64,000 nt of DNA, taken from the NCBI RefSeq assembly GCF_018294505.1, contig NC_057808.1:223279325-223343324 (forward strand). Reading direction: 5' to 3'. A program made the position numbers and the translations under genes. Below are positions 34,675-46,765 of the stretch, one piece after another. Each line of letters opens with the position of its first letter. The stretch's first letter is position 1. The notes below the pieces were generated by a model, which searched no databases, was not told the origin of the DNA, and worked only from the letters and a program-made list of their open reading frames with translations. The stretch comes from Triticum aestivum (taxonomy: Eukaryota; Streptophyta; Magnoliopsida; Poales; Poaceae).

Positions 34675-35827
34675 ATGACGCAGGGAGACAGCAGCAGCCA
34701 CGCTTGTGAGGATGTTCCTGTTCGTCGCTCCGCAAGACAGGCAGGACATTCCCCTGAGCCGTAGCAGCCACCACCGCCTCCACCGCCATATCCGCTCTCC
34801 ACTGAGAAAATCATGCGTATGTTTGAAGAAAGAAGGAAAAATGATCTGATCGAACTGCTAAAAAGTGTGCAAGCTATGGTTGGGCAGAATGGAAATCAGA
34901 ATGGTCACCACTCCAAGTTGTCAGATTTTCAGAGGACCAAGCCTCCCAAGTTTTAGTCAAGTTATCGATCCGTTGGAAGCAGATGATTGGCTAAGGACTA
35001 TTGAGAAAAAGCTTGAGATTGCTCGCACTGAAGAAGCTGACAAGGTTCCGTTCGCTACGCATTATCTTGAAGGAGCTGCCGCTATATGGTGGGATAATGC
35101 TAAGGCTATGTGGCCCGCGGACGAAGAAATTACTTGGACTAAGTTCAGGGATCATTTCCACAAGTATCATATTCCAGCCGGGATTATGAAGGTCAAGCAG
35201 CGCGAATTTCTCGCCCTCACCCAAGGAAGCCTATCAGTAAGTGAATATCTGCACAAGTTCATCCATCTGGCCCGCTATTCTCTTTATGATGTGGCCACAG
35301 AAGAATGGAAGATCGACAAATTTCTTGGAGGACTGAATCAACACCTCAGATGTACTCTCAGCATGTTTGATTTCCCGGATTTCCAAACCTTGGTCAACAA
35401 AGCTCTCATCACAGAAAGGGAGCAGAAGTTCGTGCAAGACAACCGGCCTGCTAATAATGACCACAAGCGCAAATTCGAGCATAAGAAGGATGGACGGCCA
35501 GTACAGAAGGCTCATACCTGGCAGCAGACTCAGATTGAGTACAAACCTAATTGGCAGCAGAATGTTAACAAGACCACTACCCAAGTAAAAAATGTCGTGA
35601 CCAGCCCGGTGCGCGAAGAATGCCAGCGCAACAATTCCTGTTTTAATTGTGGGCAGACCGGACATTATGCCAGACAGTGCCCCAAGAACGGCAACCCAAC
35701 CGCCCCATTCAGGCCACAAGTTAATCATCTAGAACCCTATTCAGCCTCAAGGGCCATCCAAGGGCAAATTCACCACCTCTCCGCCGACGAAGCCCAAGAA
35801 GAGCCAGAGGTCATCATTGGTATGTGA
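34675..35827 (+). pseudogene. gag: gag of Gypsy A, frameshifted and split from pol
   Basis: It starts at ATG 34675 (MTQGDSSSHACEDVPVRRSA). There is an in-frame TAG at 34762-34764 before a proline run. KPPKF at about 34950 is followed by a frameshift, after which DPLEADDWLRTIEKKLEIAR opens the retrotransposon gag domain (AAAIWWDNA, FRDHFHKYHIP, REFLALTQGSLSVSEYLHKF). The CCHC zinc knuckle CFNCGQTGHYARQC is at 35638-35679. The frame is interrupted after VIIG by the solo LTR insertion; the target duplication starts at 35820. Confidence 0.85.
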
Positions 35828-37209
35828 TACGTCTCCATCATATCTGCTTTTCCAAACACTTTTGCCCTTGTTTTGGACTCTAACTTGCATGATTTGAATG
35901 GAACTAACCTGGACTGACGCTGTTTTCAGCAGAATTGCCATGGTGTTATTTTTGTGCAGAAATAAAAGTTCTTGGAATGACCTGAAATTTCACGGAGAAT
36001 ATTTCCGGAATTAATAAAAAATACTGGCGAAAGAATCAAGGCCAGGGGGCCCACACCCTGTCCACGAGGGTGGGGGCGCGCCCCCTGCCGCATGGGCCCC
36101 CTGGTGCTCCACCGACCTCAACTCCAACTCTATATATTCACGTTCGGGGAGAAAAAAATCAGAGAGAAAGATTCATCGCGTTTTACGATACGGAGCCACC
36201 GCCAAGCCCTAATCTCTCTCGGGAGGACTGATCTGGAGTTCGTTCGGGGTTCCGTAGAGGGGAATCCGTCGCCATCGTCATCATCAACCTTCCTCCATCA
36301 CCAATTTCATGATGCTCACCGCCGTGCGTGAGTAATTCCATCGTAGGCTTGCTGGACGGTGATGGGTTGTATGAGATTTACCATGTAATCGAGTTAGCTT
36401 TGTTAGGGTTTGATCCCTAGTATCCACTATGTACTGAGATTGATGTTGCTATGACTTTGCTATGCTTAATGCTTGTCACTAGGGCTCTAGTGCCATGATT
36501 TCAGATCTGAACCTATTATGTTTTCATGAATATATGTGAGTTCTTGATCCTATCTTGCAAGTCTATAGTCACCTACTATGTGTTATGATCCGGCAACCCC
36601 GAAGTGACAATAATCGGGACCACTCCCGATGATGACCGTAGTTTGAGGAGTTCATGTATTCACTATGTGTTAATGCTTTGGTCCAGTACTCTATTAAAAG
36701 GAGGCCTTAATATCCCTAAGTTTCTAATAGGACCCCGCTGCCAGGGGAGGGTAGGACAAAAGATGTCATGCAAGTTCTTTTCCATAAGCACGTATGACTA
36801 TATTCAGAATACATGCCTACATTACATTGATGAATTGGAGCTAGTTCAGTGTCACCCTATGTTATAACTATTACATGAGGAATCGCATCCGGCATAATTC
36901 TCCATCACCGATCCAATGCCTACGAGCTTTTCACATATTGCTCTTTGCTTAGTTACTTTACCGTTGCTACTGTTACAACTACTACAAAACTGCTACTGTT
37001 ACTTTTGCCACCGTTACCGTTACTTCCATACTACTTTGCTACTAAATACTTTGCTGTAGATACTAAGTTATCCAGGTGTGGTTGAATTGACAACTCAACT
37101 ACTAATACTTGAGAATGTTCTTTGGCTCCCCTTGTGTCGAATCAATAAATTTGGGTTGAATACTCTACCCTCAAAAACTGTTGCGATCCCCTATACTTGT
37201 GGGTTATCG
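35825..37209 (+). mobile_element. Solo LTR inserted between gag and protease of Gypsy A
   Basis: 1385 bp from TGATACGTCTCC to GGGTTATCG, flanked by GTATG at 35820-35824 and 37210-37214. It is the same family as the intact 5' LTR at 61962-63360, with high identity along its length. The final A is mutated to G (CG instead of CA). It probably formed by recombination between the two LTRs of a full element. Confidence 0.92.
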
Positions 37210-38711
37210 GTATGTTTCCTGTTAACAACATACCTGCAATAATTTTATTTGACTCTGGGGCTTCCCACTCTTTTATTTCGCGGAGTTTTGCTGCCCAAAA
37301 CAAATTTCCTTGCTCGATTTTGGGAAAGAATATGCTGGTACAATCCCCGGGATCTTTGCTCAGAAGCAATCTGGTCTGCCGAAATTTGGAAATTGATATC
37401 AAAGGTCTTCCCAACATCTTTGATTGTCATCGAGTCTGCCAAATTGGATATTATTTTGGGAATGAATTGGTTAACCCAATATCAAGTGTGCATCAACTGT
37501 GCAACCAGAGAAGTCACCTTGCCCAGTCAGGAAGGTCGAACCACGAAGTTTTATGCCAGGAGAAGCATACCCAAGAAAGAAATGGTTTTCATAGCCGTGG
37601 CTGAAGAATTGGAATTAATTCCTGTGGTCAGTGAGTTTCCAGATGTATTTCTAGAGGAATTACCAGGCATGCCGCCAGACAGGGAGCTAGAGTTTGCAAT
37701 TGATCTAGTGCCTGGAACCGCACCGTTATACAAGAAGTATTATCGGATGCCCTCGTCAGAATTAGTGGAATTAAAGAAACAACTTGATGAGATGCTTTAG
37801 AAAGGATACATCCGTCTGAGCTCTTCACCATGGGGATCACCCGCGATATTTGTGGACAAGAAGGACGGCAGTCTTCGGATGTGTGTAGATTACCGTCAGC
37901 TGAATGATGTCACCATCAAGAACAAATATCCACTGCCAAAGGATTGATGATTTGTTTGATCAACTCAGTGGGGCAAAAGTATTCTCCAAGGTTGATCTGA
38001 GGACTGGATATCACCAGCTAAAAATCAAGAAGGAAGATATTCCCAAGACCGCATTCACTACTTGATACGGTCTTTATGAATATACAGTCATGTCTTTCGG
38101 TCTCACCAATGCCCCCGCCTTTTTCATGCATATGATGAATAAGGTATTTATGGATTTCTTGGATAAGTTTGTGGTGGTCTTCATCGATGACATCCTCATT
38201 TACTCAAAGAGTGAAGAAGAACACAAGAAACACCTCAGAGCAGTTTTGCAAAGGCTCCGTGACCATCAGCTATATGCGAAGTTCAGCAAATGCGAGTTCT
38301 GGCTCAAGCAAGTTGGATTTTTGGGGCATGTGCTTTCCGCAGAAGGGATAGCCGTGGACCCAAGCAAGGTGAAAGATGTGCTTGATTGGACTGCACCGAT
38401 GACAGTGTTAGAAATTCGGAGTTTCCTTGGATTAGCTGGATACTACCGCCGCTTTATCGAAGGATTCTCCAAGATTGCCAAGCCAATGACAGAGCTCCTA
38501 AAAAAGGATAAGAGGTTTGAATGGACTAAGGATTGTGAAAGGAGCTTCACCGAGCTAAAGACCAGGCTGACAACAGCACTAGTATTGACTCTGCGAGACA
38601 TCTACCGCAGCTTTGATGTATATTGCGACGCATCCCGAAAAGGCCTTGGACGCACGAAGGAAACTATCCCACGCATGATTTGGAGTTGGCCGCTGTTGTG
38701 CATGCTTTGAA
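37210..38711 (+). pseudogene. pol: Protease and reverse transcriptase of Gypsy A
   Basis: The aspartic protease motif is ILFDSGASHSFISRSF, then a frame change near 37403 leads to LDIILGMNWLTQY. The reverse transcriptase follows: [61 protein letters not shown] and the catalytic FIDDILIYS. Damage: TAG at 37798-37800 in an EML-KGYIR context, a 1-nt insertion near 37940 in the PLP/RIDDLF region, TGA at 38063-38065 in FTT-YGLYEY, and a deletion after CDASRKGLG (about 38647) removing roughly 60-70 bp of RNase H. The order and motifs are typical for Gypsy pol. Confidence 0.9.
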
Positions 38712-40482
38712 AATTTGGAGACACTATCTCATTGGAAAAAGGTGCCAAATTTGCACCGACCACAAGAGTCTCAAGTACATATTCACTCAACCGGACCTGA
38801 ACCTTCGACAACGAAGATGGCTTGAGTTGGTCAAGGATTATGGCCTCGGGACAAATTATCATCTGGGTAAAGCCAACGTGGTTGCCGATGCCCTCAGCCG
38901 CAAGCCCGCCAGTCTGACTGTTTTAATGGATTCCATGCCTCCGGAACTCCAAGAAGAGATCACTCAGCTCAATTTGGTGATAGTTGATGCCAGTCTTGCC
39001 AATATTTTGGAAGTTGCTCCTACCCTTGAGGATGAGATTCGCAGAGCCCAGGTAGATGACGTATTGTTGCAATTCCATGCCCAACGTATGCAAGAAGGAA
39101 AGACTCAGGATTTCTCTAAGGATCAACAAGGTACGCTAAGGTTTCGAGGAAGGATTTGCGTACCCGAGCAAGCAGACCTGAGAAAGAAGATCTTGGCAGA
39201 AGCACACGAATCTTTGTGTTCAATTCATCCAGGAGGTACCAAAATGTACGAAGACCTTCGTTAGATATTTTGGTGGGATGGAATGAAGAAAGATATTGCA
39301 TATTTTGTCACCTGCTGTGATTTATGCAACAAAGTAAAGGTGGGACACCAAAAGCCCGCCGGACTCCTTCAAGCACTACCCGTCTCACAATGGAAATTGG
39401 ACGATGTCTGCATGGATTTTATCACCGGACTACCAAGGACTCATCGAGGCAATGACGCGGTATGGGTCATAGTGGACACGCTAACAAAGGTGGCTCACTT
39501 CATCCCCATCCGGACCACCTATAGAGTCGATCAGCTTGCACAGTTGTATGTGTCCAGGATCGTCAGTTTGCATGGAGTGCTAAAAATAATTACTCCAGAC
39601 CGAGGATCTCTCTTCACCTCAGCATTTTGGTCACGTCTTCATCAAGCATTGGAGACTGCCCTAAAATACAACACGGCCTATCATCCTCAGACGGACGGGC
39701 AGACTGAGCGAGTAAATCAGATACTCGAAGATATACTCCGAGCATGTGCTTTAGCCCAAGTATCCAAGTGGGAAGATTGTCTGTCGTATGCCGAGTTCTC
39801 CTACAGCAACAATTTTCAGACCAGCTTGAAGATGTCACCTTATGAGGCTTTGTATGGCCATAAGTGCCGCACTCCGCTAAAGTGGTCTCAAACCGGAGAC
39901 AGCCGCATTTTCGGAACGGATTCAATGATGGAGGCTGGAAAACAAGTCAAAGAGATCCGAGATAGACTGGAGTTGGCCAAGTCACAACAGAAGAGTTATT
40001 ATGATGCAAAGCACCGTCAGATTAGTTTTGAGCCCGGAGAACACGTGTATCTCCGAGTCACACCCATGAAAGGAGTCAAGAGATTTCAGACCCGAGGAAA
40101 ACTAGCACCCAGATACATTGGTCCATTCCCCGTCATGTCCAGAGTTGGAACAGTTGCTTATCAGTTGGAATTGCCACCGGAATTGTCAGAAGTACACAAT
40201 GTGTTCCATGTCTCACAGTTAAGGAGGTGTATCTCGCCACCGGAAAAGAGGACTGATGTGGCAGAGATAGAACTGGCTAAGGATTTAACCTATAGGAGAG
40301 ACCGATATGAATCTTGGATGAGACATAAAGGGTCACTCGCAGCAAAGTGATAAAGTTTTATAAGGTTCAGTGGGAGCACCACACCGAAGAAGAAGCAACC
40401 TGGGAAAGAGAGGAATTTTTAAGGACAGCCTACCCAGAGTTGTTTTCCCGAGCAACCGAATCTCGAGGACAAGATTCATCCT
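38648..40482 (+). pseudogene. pol: RNase H and integrase with chromodomain-like tail of Gypsy A
   Basis: The RNase H remainder is [19 protein letters not shown] and [20 protein letters not shown]. The integrase zinc-binding part ([10 protein letters not shown] ... CCDLCN) is cut by TAG 39262-39264 in EDLR-IFWW. The catalytic core shows DFITGLP, TPDRGSLFTS and HPQTDGQTERVNQ, i.e. the D, D and E positions. After a frame change near 40330, KFYKVQWEHHTEEEATWERE gives the chromodomain-like C terminus, ending at TAA 40480-40482. The polypurine stretch GTGGGGGAGG (40485-40494) precedes the 3' LTR. Confidence 0.88.
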
Positions 40483-40496
40483 AAGTGGGGGAGGTT

Positions 40497-41039
40497 TGTG
40501 ACAGCCTGGATTTTGCCTTCTCTCTTTTTCCGGACTTCATTTGCCCTTGCTTTGAAATTTGGTTTTTGAATCAATTCAAATGGACTTGAACACTTGGGCT
40601 TGTCCTTGATTTTCACCCAAGTGACCCCTCCATCTCTCATTCAACTTTCTTTCTTTGAAAAATCCCAAAATATCCCAAGGAATATTTTTCATAAAAGAAA
40701 ATTATTCAAAATCCTTTCTGAAAATCAATTCAGAAACATGTGCCCCAAAGCAACCCTCATTTTTCTTGTTTCCAAAAATCTGAGAAAATTCCCAAATATT
40801 CTTTGAACCTTGGCCCACCTCCCTGAGCAAAAATATTGCATACTTATTTGGAATATTTTTGCTACAGAAAATCATTTCTGTTCTGGCCTCAAAATCCAGT
40901 TTCTACAGCAAGTGCATTTTTCCTTGATCTTTTGAGGCTGAATTTTCTTGAGCTTGGTTACCTTCCGAGATAAACCTTAACTGCAGAAGTTTAGCCCTAA
41001 TCACCTTCTAGAAGGCCTCCAAACTTGGCGACCAAGTTT
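40497..41039 (+). repeat. 3' LTR of Gypsy A, first part
   Basis: 543 bp from TGTGACAGCC to the Copia target site AGTTT (41035-41039). It keeps the 41 bp that the 5' LTR lost. Confidence 0.9.
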
Positions 41040-42754
41040 TGTTGGGGAACATGGTATTTCAAAAAAATCCTACGATCAAACAAGATCTATCTACGAGAAG
41101 CATAACAACGAGCGGGGAGAGTGTGTCCACGTACCCTCGTAGATCGAAAGCGGAAGCGTTTAGTAACACGGTTGATGTAGTCGAACGTCTTCGCGATCCA
41201 ACTGATCAAGTACCGAACGCACGGCACCTCTGCGATCTGCACACGTTCAGCTCGGTGACGTCCCTCGAACTCTAGATCCAGCTGAGGCCGAGGGAGAGTT
41301 TCGCCAATACGACGGCGTGGTGACGTTGATGATGAAGTTACCAACGCAGGGCTTCGCCTAAGCACTACGACAATATGACCAAGTTGGAAAACTGTGGAGG
41401 GGGCACCGCACACGGCTAAGAGATCAACTTGTGTGTCTATGGGGTGCCCCCCTCCCCCGTATATAAAGGAGGGGAGGAGGGGGGCCGGCCGGTCTCAAGG
41501 GGCGCGCCCAAGGGGGGGATCCTACTCCTACTAGGAGTAGGTTCCCCCCTTTCCTAGTCCAACAAGGAGGGGAAGGAAGGAGGAAGGGGAGAGAAGGAAG
41601 GAGGGGGCGCCACCCCCAATCCTTGTCCAATTCAGACTTGGGGGGGCGCCACCTCCTGGCCGGCCCTCTCTCCTCTAAGGCCCATGGTGGCCCACTAACT
41701 TCCCGGGGGGGTTCCGGTAACCCTCCGGCAATTCGTTTTTATCCGAAACTCTCTGGAACACTTCCGATGTCCGAACAACATGGTCCAATATATCAATCTT
41801 TATGTCTCGACCATTTTGAGACTCCTCGTCATGTCCGTGATCTCATCCGGGACTCCGAACAACCTTCGGTACATCAAATCACATAAACTCATAATACCAA
41901 TCCTCATCGAACGCTAAGCGCGCAGACCCTACGGGTTCGAGAACTATGTAGACATGACCGAGACACATCTCCGATCAATAACCAATAGCAGAGCCTGGAT
42001 GCTCATATTGGCTCCCACATATTCTACGAAGATCTTTATTGGTCAAACCGCATAACAACATACATTGTTCCCTTTGTCATCGGTATGCTACTTGCCCGAG
42101 ATTCGATCGTTGGTATCATCATACCTAGTTCAATCTCATTACTGGCAAGTCCCTTTACTCGTTCCGAAATTCATCATCCCGCAACTAACATTTTAGTGAA
42201 ATTGCTTGCAAGGCTTATAGTGATGTGCATTACCGAGAGGGCCCAGAGATACCTCTCCGACAATCGGAGTGACAAATGCTAATCTCGATCTATGCCAACT
42301 CAACAAACACCATCGGAGACACCTGTAGAGCATCTTTATAATCACCCGGTTACGTTGTGACGTTTGATAGCACACTAAGTGTTCCTCCGGTATTCGGGAG
42401 TTGCATAATCTCATAGTCATAGGAACATGTATAAGTCATGAAGAAAGCAATAGCAATAAACTAAACAATCATAGTGCTAAGCTAACGGATGGGTCTTGTC
42501 CATCACATCATTCTCTAATGATGTGATCCCGTTCATCAAATGACAACACATGTCTATGGCTAGGAAAGTTAACCATCTTTGATTAACGAGCTAGTCTAGT
42601 AGAGGCATACTAGGGACACTCTGTTTGTCTACGTATTCACACATGTACTAAGTTTCCGGTTAATACAATTCTAGCATGAATAATAAACATTTAGCATGAT
42701 ATAAGGAAATATAAATAACAACTTTATTATTGCCTCTAGGGCATATTTCCTTCA
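41040..42754 (-). repeat. 3' LTR of the Copia element
   Basis: 1715 bp, with a TATATAAAGG box (plus strand near 41459, in antisense relation). The adjacent minus-strand AGTGCAAGTGGGAGAC is the polypurine tract. Confidence 0.9.
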
Positions 42755-42777
42755 GTCTCCCACTTGCACTAGAGTCC

Positions 42778-43403
42778 ATAATCTAGATTACATAGTAATG
42801 ATTCTAACACCCATGGAGTCTTGGTGTTGATCATGTTTTGCTCGTGAGAGAGGCTTAGTCAATGGGTCTGCAACATTCAGATCCGTATGTATCCCTCCTT
42901 GACTTGATCGCAGATGGAATTGAAGCATCTCTTGATGTGCTTGGTTCCCTTGTGAAATCTGGATTCCTTTGGCAAGGCAATTGCACCAGTATTGGCACAA
43001 AAGATTTTCATTGGACCCGATGCACTAGGTATGACACCTAGATCGGATATGAACTCCTTCATCCAGACTCCTTCATTTGCTGCTTCTGAAGCAGCTATGT
43101 ATTCTGCTTCACACATAGATCCCGCCACGACGCTCTGCTTGGAACTGCACCAACTTACAGCTCCTACATTCAATATAAATACATATCCGGTTTGTGACTT
43201 AGAGTCATCCGGATCAGTGTTAAAGCTTGCATCAACGTGACCATTTACGATGAGCTCTTTGTCACCTCCATAAACGAGAAACATATCCTTAGCCATTTTC
43301 AGGTATTTCAGGATGTTCTTGACCCCTGTCCAGTGATCCACTCCTGGATTACTTTGGTAACTCCCTGCTAAACTAATAGCAAGGCACACATCAGGTCTGG
43401 TAC
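42778..43403 (-). pseudogene. pol: RNase H of the Copia element (after the Gypsy 3 insertion)
   Basis: It reads RPDVCLAISLAGSYQSNPG, VDASFNTDPDDSKSQTGYVF, SKQSVVAGSMCEAEYIAASE and GAIALPKE, the classic Copia RNase H series. The frame shifts near 42890 to reach IHTDLNVADPLTKPLSRAKH. The 5-bp duplication GGTAC at its upstream edge marks the Gypsy 3 insertion; the matching RT half ends at 50743. Confidence 0.9.
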
Positions 43404-44293
43404 TGTCGGATCATGGGTTCCGGCAAAACCCTCGAGGTTCGAACACTGGGGTGTGCGCGAAGATCTCCTCCCTATCGATCCACGCCCTAGCTCTCTAAGA
43501 TCTCGTGGATGAACTCGACGAACTCACAAGACAAATACACAAGATTTATACTGGTTCGGGCCACCGTTGTGGTGTAATACCCTACTCCAGTGTGGTGGTG
43601 GTGGATTGCTTCTTGGGCTGATGATGAACAGTACAAGGGGAAGAACAACCTCCTGAGGTTGAGGTGTTCTTGTGCTTGATGAACTTGTGTGGGTGAGATG
43701 CCTCTGAATGAGCTATCCCCTACGGTGGTGGCTAGTTCTACTTATATAGGCCCTGGTCCTCTCCCCAAATATTGAGCGGGAAGGGAGCCAACAACGGCCA
43801 ATTTGAAAGGGGACAGCTAGTACAGCTTATCCTGACAAAAGCGGTCTTCGCCTGCAAAAGGCTCTGGTGGTGACGCCGTCTTGGGCTCCATGGTGACCTC
43901 CGTCTTGCCATCCTGCTAGTCTTGGTCTTGTTGCACCGATATGGAAACCTTTGCTTGATGCCTCGGTACTCCACGCCTGCGCTTGCCCCCTTAGCGCCAA
44001 AGAGGAAACAAGGACGTTGTGCGCGCTGGCGCCCGCCTAGTCTCGGTCGTCATGGCTCACGTCATGAGGACCTCGCGAGGTTTGCCTTGCCTTGATCTCT
44101 CTTCCCCTCGTGAGCCTGCCTAGAGAGGCCGCTCCTGAGGAGGTCTTGCGTCGCCTGCCTCGCGAGGCTTGGCCCCTCACGAGGGTCTTGAATGCCTTGT
44201 CGATGAAGATGGGCCGTACGGGCCTGCTAGCTCAGCCACGCCGTGGGCCGCAGGCAGGCAAGTCTGGGGACCCCCGTTCCCAGAATGCCGACA
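43404..44293 (-). repeat. 3' LTR of Gypsy 3
   Basis: 890 bp, TGTCGGATC...AATGCCGACA. Near-identical along its length to 49849-50737. Confidence 0.9.
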
Positions 44294-44626
44294 GTAGCAC
44301 CCGGGCCCAAGGCGCGCTCGGGCTTGGCTTCTAGGCGAAGCCAAAGGTCAAGCGCAGAGCGCCGCGGGCCCCAAAAGCCGGCGGCCTCGGTTGACGTGTG
44401 GCGGTTGATTGGACGTGGGCGTCTCTGCTTCCCCATGCTGCCTCGGCAACTGCCTGCCTTGACAAGTCCCTGCGACATGCAAGGAAAACCATCATTACCT
44501 GTGATCGTGGGGGCGCTGGTTGGCCTTCTTCTGCTATAAATGAGGGAGGGACGGAGCCCCCGTCCCCCATTTCTTCCCATTCCGCCTGCTTCTTCCTCAT
44601 CTGCTCTACTGCTAGTAGAAACTTCA
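44294..44626 (+). promoter_or_regulatory. Promoter and leader of the antisense B3-like ORF
   Basis: A TATA box (CTGCTATAAATGAGGG, TATAAA at 44535-44540) lies 87 bp upstream of the ATG at 44627, followed by a C/T-rich leader with CTTCTTCCTCATC. The spacing is right for a plant core promoter directed into the ORF. Confidence 0.55.
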
Positions 44627-45415
44627 ATGGCGCTGATCTGAAGGTTCTCAGCTGACGAGAAGGGGAAGCTTCCCCTTGACACGTCGGCGCTGCGTCCGCC
44701 GAAGAAGAGGTCGGTCCACCGCCGCGACGCCGCAGAGATGCAGGTGGTGACGAGGCCTTGGTGCGAGCGGCCTCCTCCTGGCTATCCACTGCCCTTGTAT
44801 GCCCAAACCGGGGGCTCGGGAGGAAGGAGCAACGAGCACCGGCGCAGGCGCCGCGGTCCAGGTTGACGCGCCGCGTCGATGAGCATCGTCGCTCCTGGAG
44901 TCCATGCCGCGGGCTCCTCACGTGAGCTTGTGTTGTGGGCGGCGATGCCCCCAAGCTCCTGGATCCGCTTCCCGCGCTTCTTCTCCGATGTGATGCCGCC
45001 GAGGGGGCCTCTCGATCTCTGGTTGCAGCATGCCGACTGCGACGCTCCGGCGACCGGAGCTGAGGTTGAAGCAGTCTCCACCGGCAAGATCTTCATGACC
45101 CGCGACTGGGGTGAGGTCGCGCGGGTTTGTCATGCGGAGGGCGCCCTCGCGATCCATTTCGGGTATGACAGTGCCTCCATGCTGTTCTTCAAGGTCTTCA
45201 ACACAGAGGGTCGCCACTTGGAGTGTTGCCCCGAGGGGGAGCGCCAGGACAAGGCACGCCCCGCTCGCGGCTGCTCCAACAGCAACGACTCTTGGGAGTC
45301 CACCGGTTCTCCTGAGCTCTACGAGACTCCGGAGACGAGCAACGACAGCTACATGCCCTCAAGCTCTCGCCGTGCTCGGAGCAGGGCTGCAACGTCCGGC
45401 CACCGCCGTCTCTGA
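44627..45415 (+). pseudogene. B3 DNA-binding-domain-like ORF, antisense cargo of Gypsy 3
   Basis: Reading from ATG 44627 the frame is interrupted by two TGA codons (44639-44641, 44864-44866) and otherwise open for about 262 codons to TGA 45413-45415. The last uninterrupted segment (from ATG 44879) carries a B3-like pattern at about residues 120-200: GPLDLWLQHADC, a GKIFMTRDWGEVARVCHAEG stretch (compare the B3 'GW..F...H.L..GD' element) and FGYDSASMLFFKVFNTEGRH (compare 'F.YdG.S.F.V.vF...G'). The C terminus is Ser/Arg-rich. Plant B3 proteins bind DNA in the nucleus. It could instead be an element-specific protein of unknown role; the B3 call rests on pattern recognition only. Confidence 0.5.
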
Positions 45416-46765
45416 TCTGGATGAGGTTGGCGCCGGTCTCCCGTGGCCCACTGTTGATCTTGGCACCGACCGCGGGGGTATGTAGATAGGATTCTCCTAG
45501 GTTCTCGTCTTTTGTTCCCTGCGAGGAATCAAGAAGTACCCCGTGGGGGCGTGTAAAGAGTCTGCAATGTATTTTGTTGATATTACCCTGATTATGGAAG
45601 CCTTGTGAGCGCAAGTCCTGTCTAGGCTCGGTCTTTCCTTTCCAATCTCGCGACAGCTTGTCGCTCTACGCTAACAGGTCCCGGTCCCCAGGCAAGCTTC
45701 AGCCATCGCTGGTATGCCAGGTCACGTGCCGTGGTCAAGGCCAGGAGGTGAGCGGCCCGAGGTCCAGTAAGAGCTCCTGAGACGCGATGCTCAGGGGGTC
45801 CCCTTTAGCGCTCAAGCAGCCGTGGTAAGATAAGAAAGGGAGGCGACGTTGCCGCAACAAGGCTGCAGCGAGCGTGTCCTTTAGGTTCCAATGATTAGTT
45901 GATCTGAGCTCGTGACTTATCTTGGCGGTCCGAGGTCGATTCCTCGGGATGCGCCAGGCCTGTGCGCAAACATCCGCAGCGTAGCTAGGTCGGGCTCATA
46001 CGAGTCTCCCCCCTTCCCATGCTCTCCTTTGTGCTCTACGTCCTCAGGTCCCGGCCCTCGAGCGAGCTCAGCCGCCGCTGGTATGCCAGGTCGCGTGCCG
46101 TGGTCAAGGCCAGGGGGTGAGGGCTGGAGAGCCAGTAAGAGCTCCTGAGTCGCGATGCTCAGGAGCCCCCCTTTTAACGTGTAAGCGCATTACATGGAAG
46201 AGGTGGGAGCTCACAGTGCCGCTTGGTGTTGTCCTTGTGAGATTCCTGCGAGCCAGCACAAGGAAGAATGCGATCTGCCGTTATGGTTGCCAGCCCGCCA
46301 CTGGTTGCTCTGCGAGGGAGTGAAGGCACTAAGGGCCTGGTGAGGTGACGTGCGTGGGGCGTGCCACGAGCCAGAGCTCGACCGCTCAATTTTATCGACG
46401 TGGTAGGGACGGACCCATGCACCAGCGCCGTGCCGGCGTGAGGAGGCCCCGTGGGTGGCGACGATCGAGCAGGTAATCATCGGTAGATTAAACATGAAGG
46501 TAGCAGGCTTAAGTAAATGCATGGGAGATACATGCCACTGGGTCAGGCCCGAGCGGCTTGGGGATGATGCAGCCCGAGGGGTGCTCCCAACAAGGTAAGC
46601 TAAAGACGTAAAAAGGGATACATGCCGCAGGGACGGACCCACGCGGCCTGGGAATGATGCAGCCCGAGGGGCGCTCCCAGCTAAATAAACTTGGAAAATT
46701 TCACCTGATTCTGTTGACGAAGGAGAGTTGGGGCAGCTGAAGGTGCGCGGCGAAAGGATTGCTCC
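45416..46765. repeat. Non-coding part of Gypsy 3 with tandem duplications
   Basis: CGCTGGTATGCCAGGTC(A/G)CG and the following ~100 bp (GTGCCGTGGTCAAGGCCAGG, then AGTAAGAGCTCCTGAG and a CGCGATGCTCAGG block) occur at about 45675-45795 and 46040-46172. A second repeat, ATGATGCAGCCCGAGGGG(T/C)GC, occurs at 46563 and 46655 with surrounding similarity. No coding sequence recognised. Confidence 0.7.

Noticed and set aside
38623..38711. Possible fusion or alternative start between RT and RNase H in Gypsy A
   Set aside because: The protein context shows a simple deletion of roughly 60-70 bp after CDASRKGLG.
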